The position numbers were made by a program, and so were the translations under genes. The notes beneath the pieces were generated by a model. That model was not told where the DNA came from. It saw only the letters and a program-made list of their open reading frames with translations, and ran no database searches. Below are positions 1 through 5,192 of a DNA stretch of 10,082 nucleotides, piece by piece. The stretch comes from JAMWZF01 sp041628615 (lineage in GTDB: Bacteria > Pseudomonadota > Alphaproteobacteria > Rhodobacterales > Rhodobacteraceae): assembly GCA_041628615.1 (NCBI GenBank), contig JBFKOW010000134.1:1-10082 (forward strand), in the 5' to 3' direction. The first letter of the stretch is position 1, and every line of letters starts with the position of its first letter.

Positions 1-188
1 GATCCCACCGCGCCGTAGAAGGTCCAGCCGGTGCAGTAGATCGACAGCGACAGGGTATAGACCGCCGGCGAGCGCAGCCACCGGCCCCGGCCCCGCGCCG
101 CCTGCCGGTCGGCGGCAAAGGCGACGAGGAACAGGAACGCGGCATAGGTCAGCGCGACGCCGATCAGCAGGTTGAAGGTGAGCGTCAC
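1..188 (-). CDS. Sodium:solute symporter-type protein, N-terminal fragment (possible symporter/histidine kinase hybrid)
   Basis: The reading frame starts at a GTG (188-186) and runs off the left edge, giving 62 residues. The start overlaps the stop of the preceding gene as GTGA, and a GGGAG Shine-Dalgarno lies 9 nt upstream (202-198), which fixes the start. Residues about 3-25 form a hydrophobic first membrane helix, followed by a short basic loop (DRQAARGRGRW) and the start of a second helix ending in IYCTGWTFYGAVG. This YCTxWTFYGAVG signature is typical of solute:sodium symporter (SLC5/PutP-like) proteins and especially of CrbS-like proteins, in which the symporter is fused to a sensor histidine kinase. 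Its position downstream of a lone response regulator and a small membrane protein supports the hybrid, but the kinase region lies outside the window, so a plain symporter remains possible. Confidence 0.8.
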   Translation of the reverse strand, partial: MTLTFNLLIGVALTYAAFLFLVAFAADRQAARGRGRWLRSPAVYTLSLSIYCTGWTFYGAVG

Positions 189-568
189 GCCGGTCCGCTC
201 CCAGGTTCGCTGCCCGGTCCGCGCACCAGTCCGCTCCCCGGCCGCCCGTCCGTCTCGGCAGCGGGAGCGCTTCCGGCCCCGGCCGCGTCGGCCTCTGCGG
301 CGTCGGGATCGTCGGCGTCGGGCCGGACCAGCCGCGCGAGGACCGCGGCGGCGAGGATCAGCCCGGCCCAGACGATCAGGATGTAGATGACCACCTCCGA
401 GGTCCGCGGCGGCGCGGCGGCGTCCCCGGTGCCGGCGTCGGTCCACAGCAGCGGCAGCGCGAACAGGATCGCGCCCGCCAGCGGCAGCACGCGCGACACG
501 TCGCGCAGGCGGCGCTGCCGGTAGGACCCGCGGGCGAGAAAGACCGGCGCCTTGCGGTCCGGCGCCAT
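185..568 (-). CDS. Small two-helix inner membrane protein of unknown function
   Basis: This 127-residue protein starts at an ATG 1 nt after the stop of the response regulator gene (TGACATG) and ends by overlapping the GTG start of the symporter-type gene, so its translation is probably coupled to both. The N-terminus is basic (FLARGSYRQRRLRD, residues 10-23), followed by two predicted membrane helices at about 25-42 and 59-81, which suggests both ends face the cytoplasm. The C-terminal 45 residues are hydrophilic, rich in Ala, Asp, Gly and Pro, and probably disordered; the last stretch is encoded by a 12-bp tandem repeat. I recognise no named family. Position between a response regulator and a symporter-type sensor suggests an accessory subunit of that sensor or transporter, by analogy with the small partner proteins often encoded beside sodium:solute symporters; that is inference. 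Confidence 0.75.
   Translation of the reverse strand: MAPDRKAPVFLARGSYRQRRLRDVSRVLPLAGAILFALPLLWTDAGTGDAAAPPRTSEVVIYILIVWAGLILAAAVLARLVRPDADDPDAAEADAAGAGSAPAAETDGRPGSGLVRGPGSEPGSGPA
190..237. repeat. 12-bp tandem repeat, four imperfect units
   Basis: Four 12-bp units in register: CCGGTCCGCTCC (190-201), CAGGTTCGCTGC (202-213), CCGGTCCGCGCA (214-225) and CCAGTCCGCTCC (226-237), with a degenerate fifth at 238-249. On the minus strand they encode the Gly/Pro/Ser-rich tail of the small membrane protein as four-residue units (GSGL, VRGP, GSEP, GSGP). The first unit also carries part of the GGGAG ribosome binding site for the following gene. Because the unit is a multiple of three, copy number changes would keep the frame. 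Confidence 0.65.
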
Positions 569-569
569 G

Positions 570-938
570 TCAGCCGCCGACCAGGCTGCGGACCCGGTCG
601 AGCACCTCGGCGTTCGAGAACGGCTTGGTCATGAAGGTCGTCGCACCCAGCTGCTCGGCGAGGTCGCGGTCGCGCTCCTGTCCGCGGGCGGTAAGCATCA
701 TCACCGGCAACTGGCGGAAGGCGGCGTCGGCGCGCAGGTCGCGCAGGATGTCGAAGCCCGACCGGCCCGGCAGCATCACGTCGAGGATGACCATGTCGGG
801 GGGATGGCCGCGCAGCTTGTCCATCGCCGTCTCGCCATCGGAATGGGTGTGGACGGTCCAGCCCTCGCGGCTCAGGATGAAGCTGATCGCCTCGGTGATG
901 TTGGGTTCATCCTCGATCACGAGGACCCGCTTAGCCAT
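570..938 (-). CDS. Single-domain response regulator (CheY-like receiver)
   Basis: This 122-residue protein consists of one receiver domain and nothing else. The acidic pocket residues are E9 and D10 (VIEDE), the phospho-acceptor is D53 (ILDVMLPG), the switch Thr is T83 (MLTA) and the conserved lysine is K105 (TKPF), so all catalytic residues are present and the domain should be phosphorylated. The start is the ATG at 938-936, preceded by a GGGAGG ribosome binding site; the open frame runs further upstream to 1250 but that part is antisense to the helix-turn-helix regulator gene and has no receiver homology. It heads a three-gene unit with the small membrane protein (1-nt gap) and the symporter-type protein. 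Lacking a DNA-binding domain, it must act through protein contact, as a phosphorelay intermediate, or on the neighbouring regulator. This differs from Vibrio CrbR, which has a LuxR-type output domain. Confidence 0.9.
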   Translation of the reverse strand: MAKRVLVIEDEPNITEAISFILSREGWTVHTHSDGETAMDKLRGHPPDMVILDVMLPGRSGFDILRDLRADAAFRQLPVMMLTARGQERDRDLAEQLGATTFMTKPFSNAEVLDRVRSLVGG

Positions 939-986
939 GACCTGGGTCCCTCCCTTGACCACAGCCGGACACGCGCTGACGGCGGT

Positions 987-1015
987 AGTTAACGCGCGCC
1001 AAGCGCGCAAGTCAA
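987..1015 (-). promoter_or_regulatory. Candidate sigma-70-type promoter of the response regulator unit
   Basis: Read on the minus strand, TTGACT (1015-1010) is followed after exactly 17 nt by TTAACT (992-987), leaving a leader of about 40 nt to the ATG at 938. The -35 matches the consensus at five of six positions; the -10 is weak but has the T...T ends common in Rhodobacter-type promoters. The spacer holds an inverted repeat GCGCGC-TTG-GCGCGC (1008-1003 with 999-994), which could alternatively be a terminator stem for the upstream regulator gene, though no T-run follows it. Confidence 0.45.
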
Positions 1016-1026
1016 AGCACCCTTTG
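1013..1026. promoter_or_regulatory. Dyad CAAAG-N4-CTTTG overlapping the -35 element
   Basis: A perfect 5-bp inverted repeat with a 4-bp spacer (1013-1017 and 1022-1026) partly covers the candidate -35 box of the response regulator promoter. Its CTTTG half resembles the CTTTACA core found in the divergent control region upstream of the helix-turn-helix regulator. A protein bound here would block RNA polymerase. The repeat is short, so chance occurrence cannot be excluded. Confidence 0.3.
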
Positions 1027-1060
1027 CCGCGCCTGCCGCGATTCGGCCCCGCAGGACCGG

Positions 1061-2437
1061 TCAGGCGCCGGAGACGAAGGGCTCGCGGCCGGCGGTGCAG
1101 TCGGGCTGGCGGCAGACCGGACAGCCATAGGCCGGGGCGTCCTGGGCCGCAGCGCCGCCGGACTGGAACGGCAGCACCAGCATCGTCGACTCGATCACCG
1201 GGACGGCGCCAAAATCGGGCACGCCGCGGGGCGCGGCGACGGCGTAGCACAGGAACCGGCCGGCGGCGGTCCCGGGCAGCGTGATCTCCTCGCGGATCGG
1301 CTGGCCGGGGGCGGTCAGCGCCCGGAACAGCGGCCAGCGGGGACAGGCCGGGCTGGTCCGGGGCATGTCGAAGCCGGCCACCGGCTGGACGACCAGGAAG
1401 GTCCCGGCGGCGTCGCAGATCGCGAGCCCGGCCGGACGGCCGGACAGCTTGGGCGGCAGGCTGGCGATCCGCCGCAGCACCGCGGGCAGGTCGGCGCCGA
1501 AGCCGCGCGCCACCGCCGCCGGGTCCCAGTCGGTGTCCTGCAGCGCGGCCAGCAGCGCCTCGGTGGGCATCGCGACGGCGTCGGCGGCGGTGCGGCGCAG
1601 GTGGAACGCGGCCAGCGCCCGGCCGGACCGGCTGCGCAGGACATCGCCGCCGGCGAGGCGGGCCTCGACCGCCGCGGCGACGGGATCGGCGGCGCCGCCC
1701 GTCCCCCCGCCCTCTTCGGCGGGGGGCGGCAGGCCGGCGCCGATCTCCGCCGAAAGGCCCGGCACCGCCTCGCGCAGGAAGGCGGCGACCTCCTCGTCGG
1801 GAACCAGATAGGTGCGCGACCCGGCGCCCGCCTCGGCGGCGTCGCTGGCCTTGAGGAACGACACCAGCGCCGCGGATCCGTCCGACAGGCGGCGGGCGTC
1901 GTCGTCGATGTTGCGCTGGAACCGGCGCTGCCAGTCGGCGTCGAGCCCGTCCTCGCCCACGAGGATCGCCGAACTGGCGCGGATCGAGGTGACCGTCGAG
2001 ATGATCTCGTGCAGCGCGGCGGCGAGGGCCGGGTCATGCGCCATGCGGTCCTGCAGGATCTCGACCCGGGTCTCGAGCGCGGCGATCCGGCGGTCCTGCG
2101 CCACGACCAGGCCGGCCCAGCCCGGAAAGCGGCCGGCGAAGTCCTCGGCGCGGGCCTGTTCGGCGGTCTCGGAGCCGATCCGCGCGGCGGCGGCGCGCAG
2201 CCCGTCGATCACCGCCGCCTCGGCGCCCTCGGCCAGCATCTGCGGCTCGACCCCGAGCACCGCGGCGATGTCGCGCAGCAGCTTGCCGCCGATTCTGCGG
2301 CGGTTGTGCTCGATCAGGTTGAGGTAGGAGGGCGAGATCCCGACGTCGCGGGCGAGGTCGGCCTGGCGCAGGCCGCGGTCGAGGCGGCGTTCGCGAATCC
2401 GGTTGCCCGTCAGGGACCCGGCGGCGGCGGGCGGCAT
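1061..2437 (-). CDS. XRE-family transcriptional regulator, short-chain fatty acyl regulator (ScfR/RamB) type
   Basis: This 458-residue protein has an N-terminal Cro/C1-type helix-turn-helix at about residues 13-63 (RQADLARDVGISPSYLNLIE, then NRRRIGGKLL). The C-terminal third matches the DUF2083-type region of short-chain fatty acyl regulators: a TSPACPRWPLFRAL segment (361-374) with APGQPI just after, and a terminal cysteine cluster CPVCRQPDC (C439, C442, C447) that may bind metal. Family members such as actinobacterial RamB control acetate and propionate genes. The middle is unusual: the peptidase-like domain normally found there is not recognisable (no HExxH), and residues about 140-195 instead resemble a histidine-kinase dimerisation helix pair. 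The ATG at 2437 is preceded by AGGAGG (2450-2445) with a 7-nt spacing. The gene is divergent from the ABC importer and upstream of the two-component genes on the same strand, so both are likely targets. Confidence 0.85.
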   Translation of the reverse strand: MPPAAAGSLTGNRIRERRLDRGLRQADLARDVGISPSYLNLIEHNRRRIGGKLLRDIAAVLGVEPQMLAEGAEAAVIDGLRAAAARIGSETAEQARAEDFAGRFPGWAGLVVAQDRRIAALETRVEILQDRMAHDPALAAALHEIISTVTSIRASSAILVGEDGLDADWQRRFQRNIDDDARRLSDGSAALVSFLKASDAAEAGAGSRTYLVPDEEVAAFLREAVPGLSAEIGAGLPPPAEEGGGTGGAADPVAAAVEARLAGGDVLRSRSGRALAAFHLRRTAADAVAMPTEALLAALQDTDWDPAAVARGFGADLPAVLRRIASLPPKLSGRPAGLAICDAAGTFLVVQPVAGFDMPRTSPACPRWPLFRALTAPGQPIREEITLPGTAAGRFLCYAVAAPRGVPDFGAVPVIESTMLVLPFQSGGAAAQDAPAYGCPVCRQPDCTAGREPFVSGA

Positions 2438-2487
2438 CGGCGATCCTCCTGCGAAAACAGCGGCTTTCTGCGGCTGCGGGAAAACCG

Positions 2488-2603
2488 CTTTACAGATTCG
2501 GCAGCTGCACAGTGGAAACCTTTACAAAAAAGTTGTTGTCACATCTAGACTTGTTGAGTTGTTTTCCGGTTTCCCGCGATAGTCGGCACACACTGTAAAG
2601 TGT
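2488..2603. promoter_or_regulatory. Candidate operator cluster in the divergent control region
   Basis: The 221 bp between the divergent regulator and importer genes are clearly AT-richer than the surroundings. CTTTACAG occurs at 2488-2495 (plus) and 2593-2600 (minus), and CTTTACAA at 2520-2527 (plus) inside AACCTTTACAAA. The copy at 2593-2600 lies in a perfect dyad ACACT-gtaa-AGTGT (2590-2603). From memory, the RamB site of Corynebacterium has the core AAACTTTGCAAA, which the 2518-2529 copy matches at ten of twelve positions. Also present are a palindrome GCAGCTGC (2501-2508) and an imperfect inverted pair GCGGGAAA(A)CCG (2476-2487 plus, 2577-2567 minus). Two copies lie upstream of the regulator gene and one lies near the expected transcript start of the importer, so autoregulation plus importer control is plausible. 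Confidence 0.45.
2554..2583 (+). promoter_or_regulatory. Candidate promoter of the ABC importer operon
   Basis: TTGAGT (2554-2559) and GATAGT (2578-2583) are separated by 18 nt, each matching the sigma-70 consensus at four of six positions. Transcription would begin near 2590, directly at the ACACT-gtaa-AGTGT dyad, a position that suits repression. The leader to the ATG at 2659 would be about 70 nt. Confidence 0.35.
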
Positions 2604-2621
2604 TGGGCGTCACCCGGAGGA

Positions 2622-2638
2622 GGGGCCGGCGCCCCGGC
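2622..2638 (+). other. Two alternative hairpins in the importer leader
   Basis: GGGGC-CGGC-GCCCC (2622-2635) and GCCGG-CGCC-CCGGC (2625-2638) overlap and cannot form together. They lie 7-10 nt upstream of the ribosome binding site of the binding-protein gene (AAGGGAGGA, 2645-2653) and just after a second purine-rich GGAGGAGG stretch (2617-2624) that has no start codon behind it. Their significance is unclear; they could stabilise the message or modulate translation. Confidence 0.25.
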
Positions 2639-2658
2639 TGATCCAAGGGAGGACCTTT

Positions 2659-4029
2659 ATGCCCAAATCCAACTTCACCCGTCGGGGCGTGCTGAAGACC
2701 GGCGCGCTGGCCGGCGCCGGCCTCGCGCTGCCGACCTACCTGCGCGCCGACGGCCATACCGGGTTCACCAACGCGCCCGGCGACAGCGAGGTCGTGCTGG
2801 GCTTCAACGTCCCCCAGACCGGCCCCTACGCCGACGAGGGCGCCGACGAACTGCGCGCCTACGAACTCGCGGTCGAGCACCTGAACGGCGGCGGCGACGG
2901 CGGCATGCTGAACACCTTCACGTCGAAGGCGCTGGACGGCACCGGCATCCTCGGCCGGCAGGTCAAGTTCGTCACCGGCGACACCCAGACCAAGTCGGAC
3001 GCGGCCCGCGCCTCGGCCCGCTCGATGATCGAGAAGGACGGCGCGATCATGATCACCGGCGGTTCGTCGTCGGGCGTCGCGGTGGCGGTGCAGGCGCTCT
3101 GCCAGGAGGCGGGCATCATCTTCATGGCCGGCCTGACCCACTCGAACGACACCACCGGCAAGGACCGCAAGGCCAACGGCTTCCGGCACTTCTTCAACTC
3201 CTACATGTCGGGCGCCGCGCTGGCCCCGATCCTCGCCGCCCAGTACGGCACCGACCGCAAGGCCTACCACCTGACGGCGGACTACAACTGGGGCTACACC
3301 ACCGAGGAAGCGATCCGCGCCTCGACCGAGGCGATGGGCTGGGAGACCGTGAACTCGGTGCTCACCCCGCTGACCCAGACCGACTTCTCGTCCTACATCG
3401 CGCCGGTGATGAACTCGGGCGCCGACGTGCTGGTCCTGAACCACTACGGCGGGAACATGATCAACTCGCTGACCAACGCGGTGCAGTTCGGTCTCCGCGA
3501 GGCCCAGGCCAACGGCAAGAACTTCGAGATCGTGGTGCCGCTCTACTCCGAGCTGATGGCCCGCGGCGCCGGCGCCAACATCAAGGGCATCATCGGCTCG
3601 CAGAACTGGGACTGGAAACTCGAGAACCAGCTCGGCGCCAAGTACACCGGCACCAACGCCTTCGTGCAGTCCTTCGGCACCAAGTACGGCTTCCCGCCGT
3701 CGCAGGCGGCACACACCTGCTACGTGCAGGCCCTGCTCTATGCCGACGCGGTGCAGCGGGCCGGCTCCTTCGCCCCCTGTGCGGTGGTCGAGGCGCTGGA
3801 AGGCTTCGAGTTCGACGGTCTCGGCAACGGCCCGACCCTCTACCGGGCCGAGGATCACCAGTGCTTCAAGGATGTCGTCGTGGTGCGCGGCAAGGAGAAC
3901 CCCGAGAACGAGTTCGACCTCGTGGAGATCGTCGAGGTCACCCCGGTCGAGCAGGTCACCTACCCCCCCGACCATCCGCAGATGGGCGGCGCCGAGGCGA
4001 CCCTGGGCTCCTGCAACAACGGCGCCTGA
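2659..4029 (+). CDS. ABC transporter substrate-binding protein, branched-chain amino acid (HAAT) type, Tat-exported
   Basis: This 456-residue periplasmic binding protein belongs to the type I fold (Peripla_BP_6) that feeds LivH/LivM permeases. The N-terminus is a twin-arginine signal, TRRGVLK at residues 7-13 followed by an Ala/Gly/Leu-rich core, with likely cleavage after LRA at residue 30. Mature-domain landmarks are GFNVPQTGPYADEG (48-61), the GGSSSGVAVAV turn with QALCQEAGIIFMAG (134-158), and HLTADYNWGYTTEEAI (204-219). It is some 80 residues longer than the classical LivJ/LivK proteins. The start is supported by AGGGAGG 6 nt upstream. It is the first gene of a five-gene importer operon. 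The substrate cannot be read from the sequence: the family handles amino acids, urea, amides and various carboxylates, and the divergent acyl-type regulator points to a carboxylate or related acyl precursor. Export in folded form by Tat is the visible peculiarity. Confidence 0.9.
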   Translation: MPKSNFTRRGVLKTGALAGAGLALPTYLRADGHTGFTNAPGDSEVVLGFNVPQTGPYADEGADELRAYELAVEHLNGGGDGGMLNTFTSKALDGTGILGRQVKFVTGDTQTKSDAARASARSMIEKDGAIMITGGSSSGVAVAVQALCQEAGIIFMAGLTHSNDTTGKDRKANGFRHFFNSYMSGAALAPILAAQYGTDRKAYHLTADYNWGYTTEEAIRASTEAMGWETVNSVLTPLTQTDFSSYIAPVMNSGADVLVLNHYGGNMINSLTNAVQFGLREAQANGKNFEIVVPLYSELMARGAGANIKGIIGSQNWDWKLENQLGAKYTGTNAFVQSFGTKYGFPPSQAAHTCYVQALLYADAVQRAGSFAPCAVVEALEGFEFDGLGNGPTLYRAEDHQCFKDVVVVRGKENPENEFDLVEIVEVTPVEQVTYPPDHPQMGGAEATLGSCNNGA

Positions 4030-4050
4030 ACCGCGCCGAAACGCCTGATC

Positions 4051-4074
4051 GTCCGGCCCCGCCGCGGGCCGGAC
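4051..4074 (+). other. Intercistronic hairpin 1, after the binding-protein gene
   Basis: A perfect 9-bp stem, GTCCGGCCC (4051-4059) with GGGCCGGAC (4066-4074), closes a six-base loop 22 nt after the stop codon. No T-run follows, so a full intrinsic terminator is unlikely. Such stems after binding-protein genes often protect the upstream message from 3' exonucleases or cause partial termination. Confidence 0.6.
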
Positions 4075-4085
4075 CTTCGCGCAGA

Positions 4086-4118
4086 CCGGGGGCGGCGGCC
4101 GTGTCTGGCCGCCCCCGG
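4086..4118 (+). terminator. Intercistronic hairpin 2, attenuator or mRNA-stabilising stem
   Basis: An 11-bp perfect stem, CCGGGGGCGGC (4086-4096) with GCCGCCCCCGG (4108-4118), closes an 11-base loop and is followed by a pyrimidine tract (4119-4137) with mostly C and no T-run. It lies 38 nt before the first permease gene. With the hairpin just upstream it probably lowers expression of the membrane and ATPase genes relative to the binding protein, which is needed in excess. Partial termination and 3'-end protection cannot be told apart from sequence. Confidence 0.5.
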
Positions 4119-4156
4119 CTCCCCCTCCCCTCCCACCCGGCACGAGGTCATTCGCC

Positions 4157-5188
4157 ATGGATCAGATCATCGTCCAAGTCCTCAACGGGCTCGACAAGGG
4201 ATCGGCCTACGCGCTCATCGCGCTGGGGCTGACGCTCATCTTCGGAACCCTCGGGGTCGTGAACTTTGCCCACGGCGCGCTGTTCATGCTGGGCTCATTC
4301 TGCGCCGTGGTGCTGTCGCGGCTGCTCAGCCTCAGCCACACCGTGGTCGACGAGACCCGGACCGACTTCCTCGGCAACCCGATGAAGGTGGACGTGCCCT
4401 ACGTCTATGACCTGTTCGGCCAGGTGGCGGGCGACGCGATCATCGACTGGGCGGTGCCGATCTCGATCCTGTTCTCGATCCCGATCATGATCGGGGTGGG
4501 CTTCGCGATGGAGCGGGGCCTGATCAAGCATTTCTACAAGCGCCCGCACGCCGACCAGATCCTCGTGACCTTCGGGCTCGCCATCGTGCTGCAGGAGATC
4601 ATCAAGTATTTCTTCGGCGCAAACCCGATCCAGACGCCGGCGCCGCAGGCGTTCACCGGCAGCCTCGACTTCGGGGTCTGGCTGGGCTTCGACCCGCTGA
4701 CCATCATGTATCCCTACTGGCGGCTGGTCTATTTCTTCTTCGCCGCGATCATCATCGCCGCGGTCTTCGCCTTCCTGCAGTTCACCACCTTCGGGATGGT
4801 GGTGCGGGCCGGGATGGCCGACCGCGAGACGGTGGGCCTGCTCGGCATCGACATCGACAAGCGGTTCACCATGATGTTCGGAATCGCCGCGGCGGTCGCG
4901 GGTCTCGCCGGGGTGATGTATGCCCCGATCGTGGCGCCGAACTACCACATGGGCATGGACTTCCTCGTGCTGAGCTTCGTGGTGGTCGTGGTCGGCGGCA
5001 TGGGGTCGCTGCCCGGGGCCGTGCTCGCCGGGTTCCTGCTCGGGATCCTCGAAAGCTTCGCCTCGATGCCCGGAATGGTGTCCTTCCTGCCCGGCATCAA
5101 CCAGATCATCATCTACCTGGTCGCGATCATCATTCTGCTGACCCGTCCGCGGGGCCTGATGGGCCGCAAGGGCGTGATGGAGGAGTAA
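4157..5188 (+). CDS. ABC transporter permease, LivH type
   Basis: This 343-residue inner-membrane protein is one half of the translocation channel of the HAAT importer. The LivH signature GLTLIFGTLGVVNFAHGALFM is at residues 24-44, the ATPase-contacting loop RAGMADRETVGLLGID at 217-232 followed by FGIAAAVAGLAGVMYAP, and the conserved GGMGSLPGAVLAGFLLG at 280-296. About eight hydrophobic segments are visible and the end is LTRPRGLMGRKG, as usual. It is 35-50 residues longer than typical LivH, mostly through a polar insert at about 58-97 (SLSHTVVDETRTDFLG onward) predicted to lie on the periplasmic side. GAGG (4144-4147) 9 nt before the ATG serves as ribosome binding site. Its stop is 4 nt before the next gene. 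Confidence 0.92.
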   Translation: MDQIIVQVLNGLDKGSAYALIALGLTLIFGTLGVVNFAHGALFMLGSFCAVVLSRLLSLSHTVVDETRTDFLGNPMKVDVPYVYDLFGQVAGDAIIDWAVPISILFSIPIMIGVGFAMERGLIKHFYKRPHADQILVTFGLAIVLQEIIKYFFGANPIQTPAPQAFTGSLDFGVWLGFDPLTIMYPYWRLVYFFFAAIIIAAVFAFLQFTTFGMVVRAGMADRETVGLLGIDIDKRFTMMFGIAAAVAGLAGVMYAPIVAPNYHMGMDFLVLSFVVVVVGGMGSLPGAVLAGFLLGILESFASMPGMVSFLPGINQIIIYLVAIIILLTRPRGLMGRKGVMEE

Positions 5189-5192
5189 GACC

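Noticed and set aside
552..992. Plus-strand open frame opposite the response regulator
   Set aside because: It lies against a gene with complete receiver motifs and has no recognisable product.
939..1250. Upstream extension of the response regulator frame
   Set aside because: The extra 104 residues are Arg-rich, partly antisense-overlap the regulator gene and have no receiver homology; the ATG at 938 has a good ribosome binding site.
1315..2037. Second minus-strand frame inside the regulator gene
   Set aside because: It is an Arg/Pro/Ser-rich shifted frame of the regulator coding sequence, typical of GC-rich shadow frames.
4119..4139. Pyrimidine tract after the second intercistronic hairpin as a T-run of a classical terminator
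   Set aside because: The tract is nearly all C with isolated T, so it does not meet the criterion for a strong intrinsic terminator.
2545..4158. Long minus-strand open frame (537 codons) opposite the binding-protein gene
   Set aside because: It is the mirror of a clear binding-protein gene with strong codon bias; its product is a low-complexity Gly/Val/His/Arg-rich sequence with no domain, and GC-rich genes often leave the opposite strand open.
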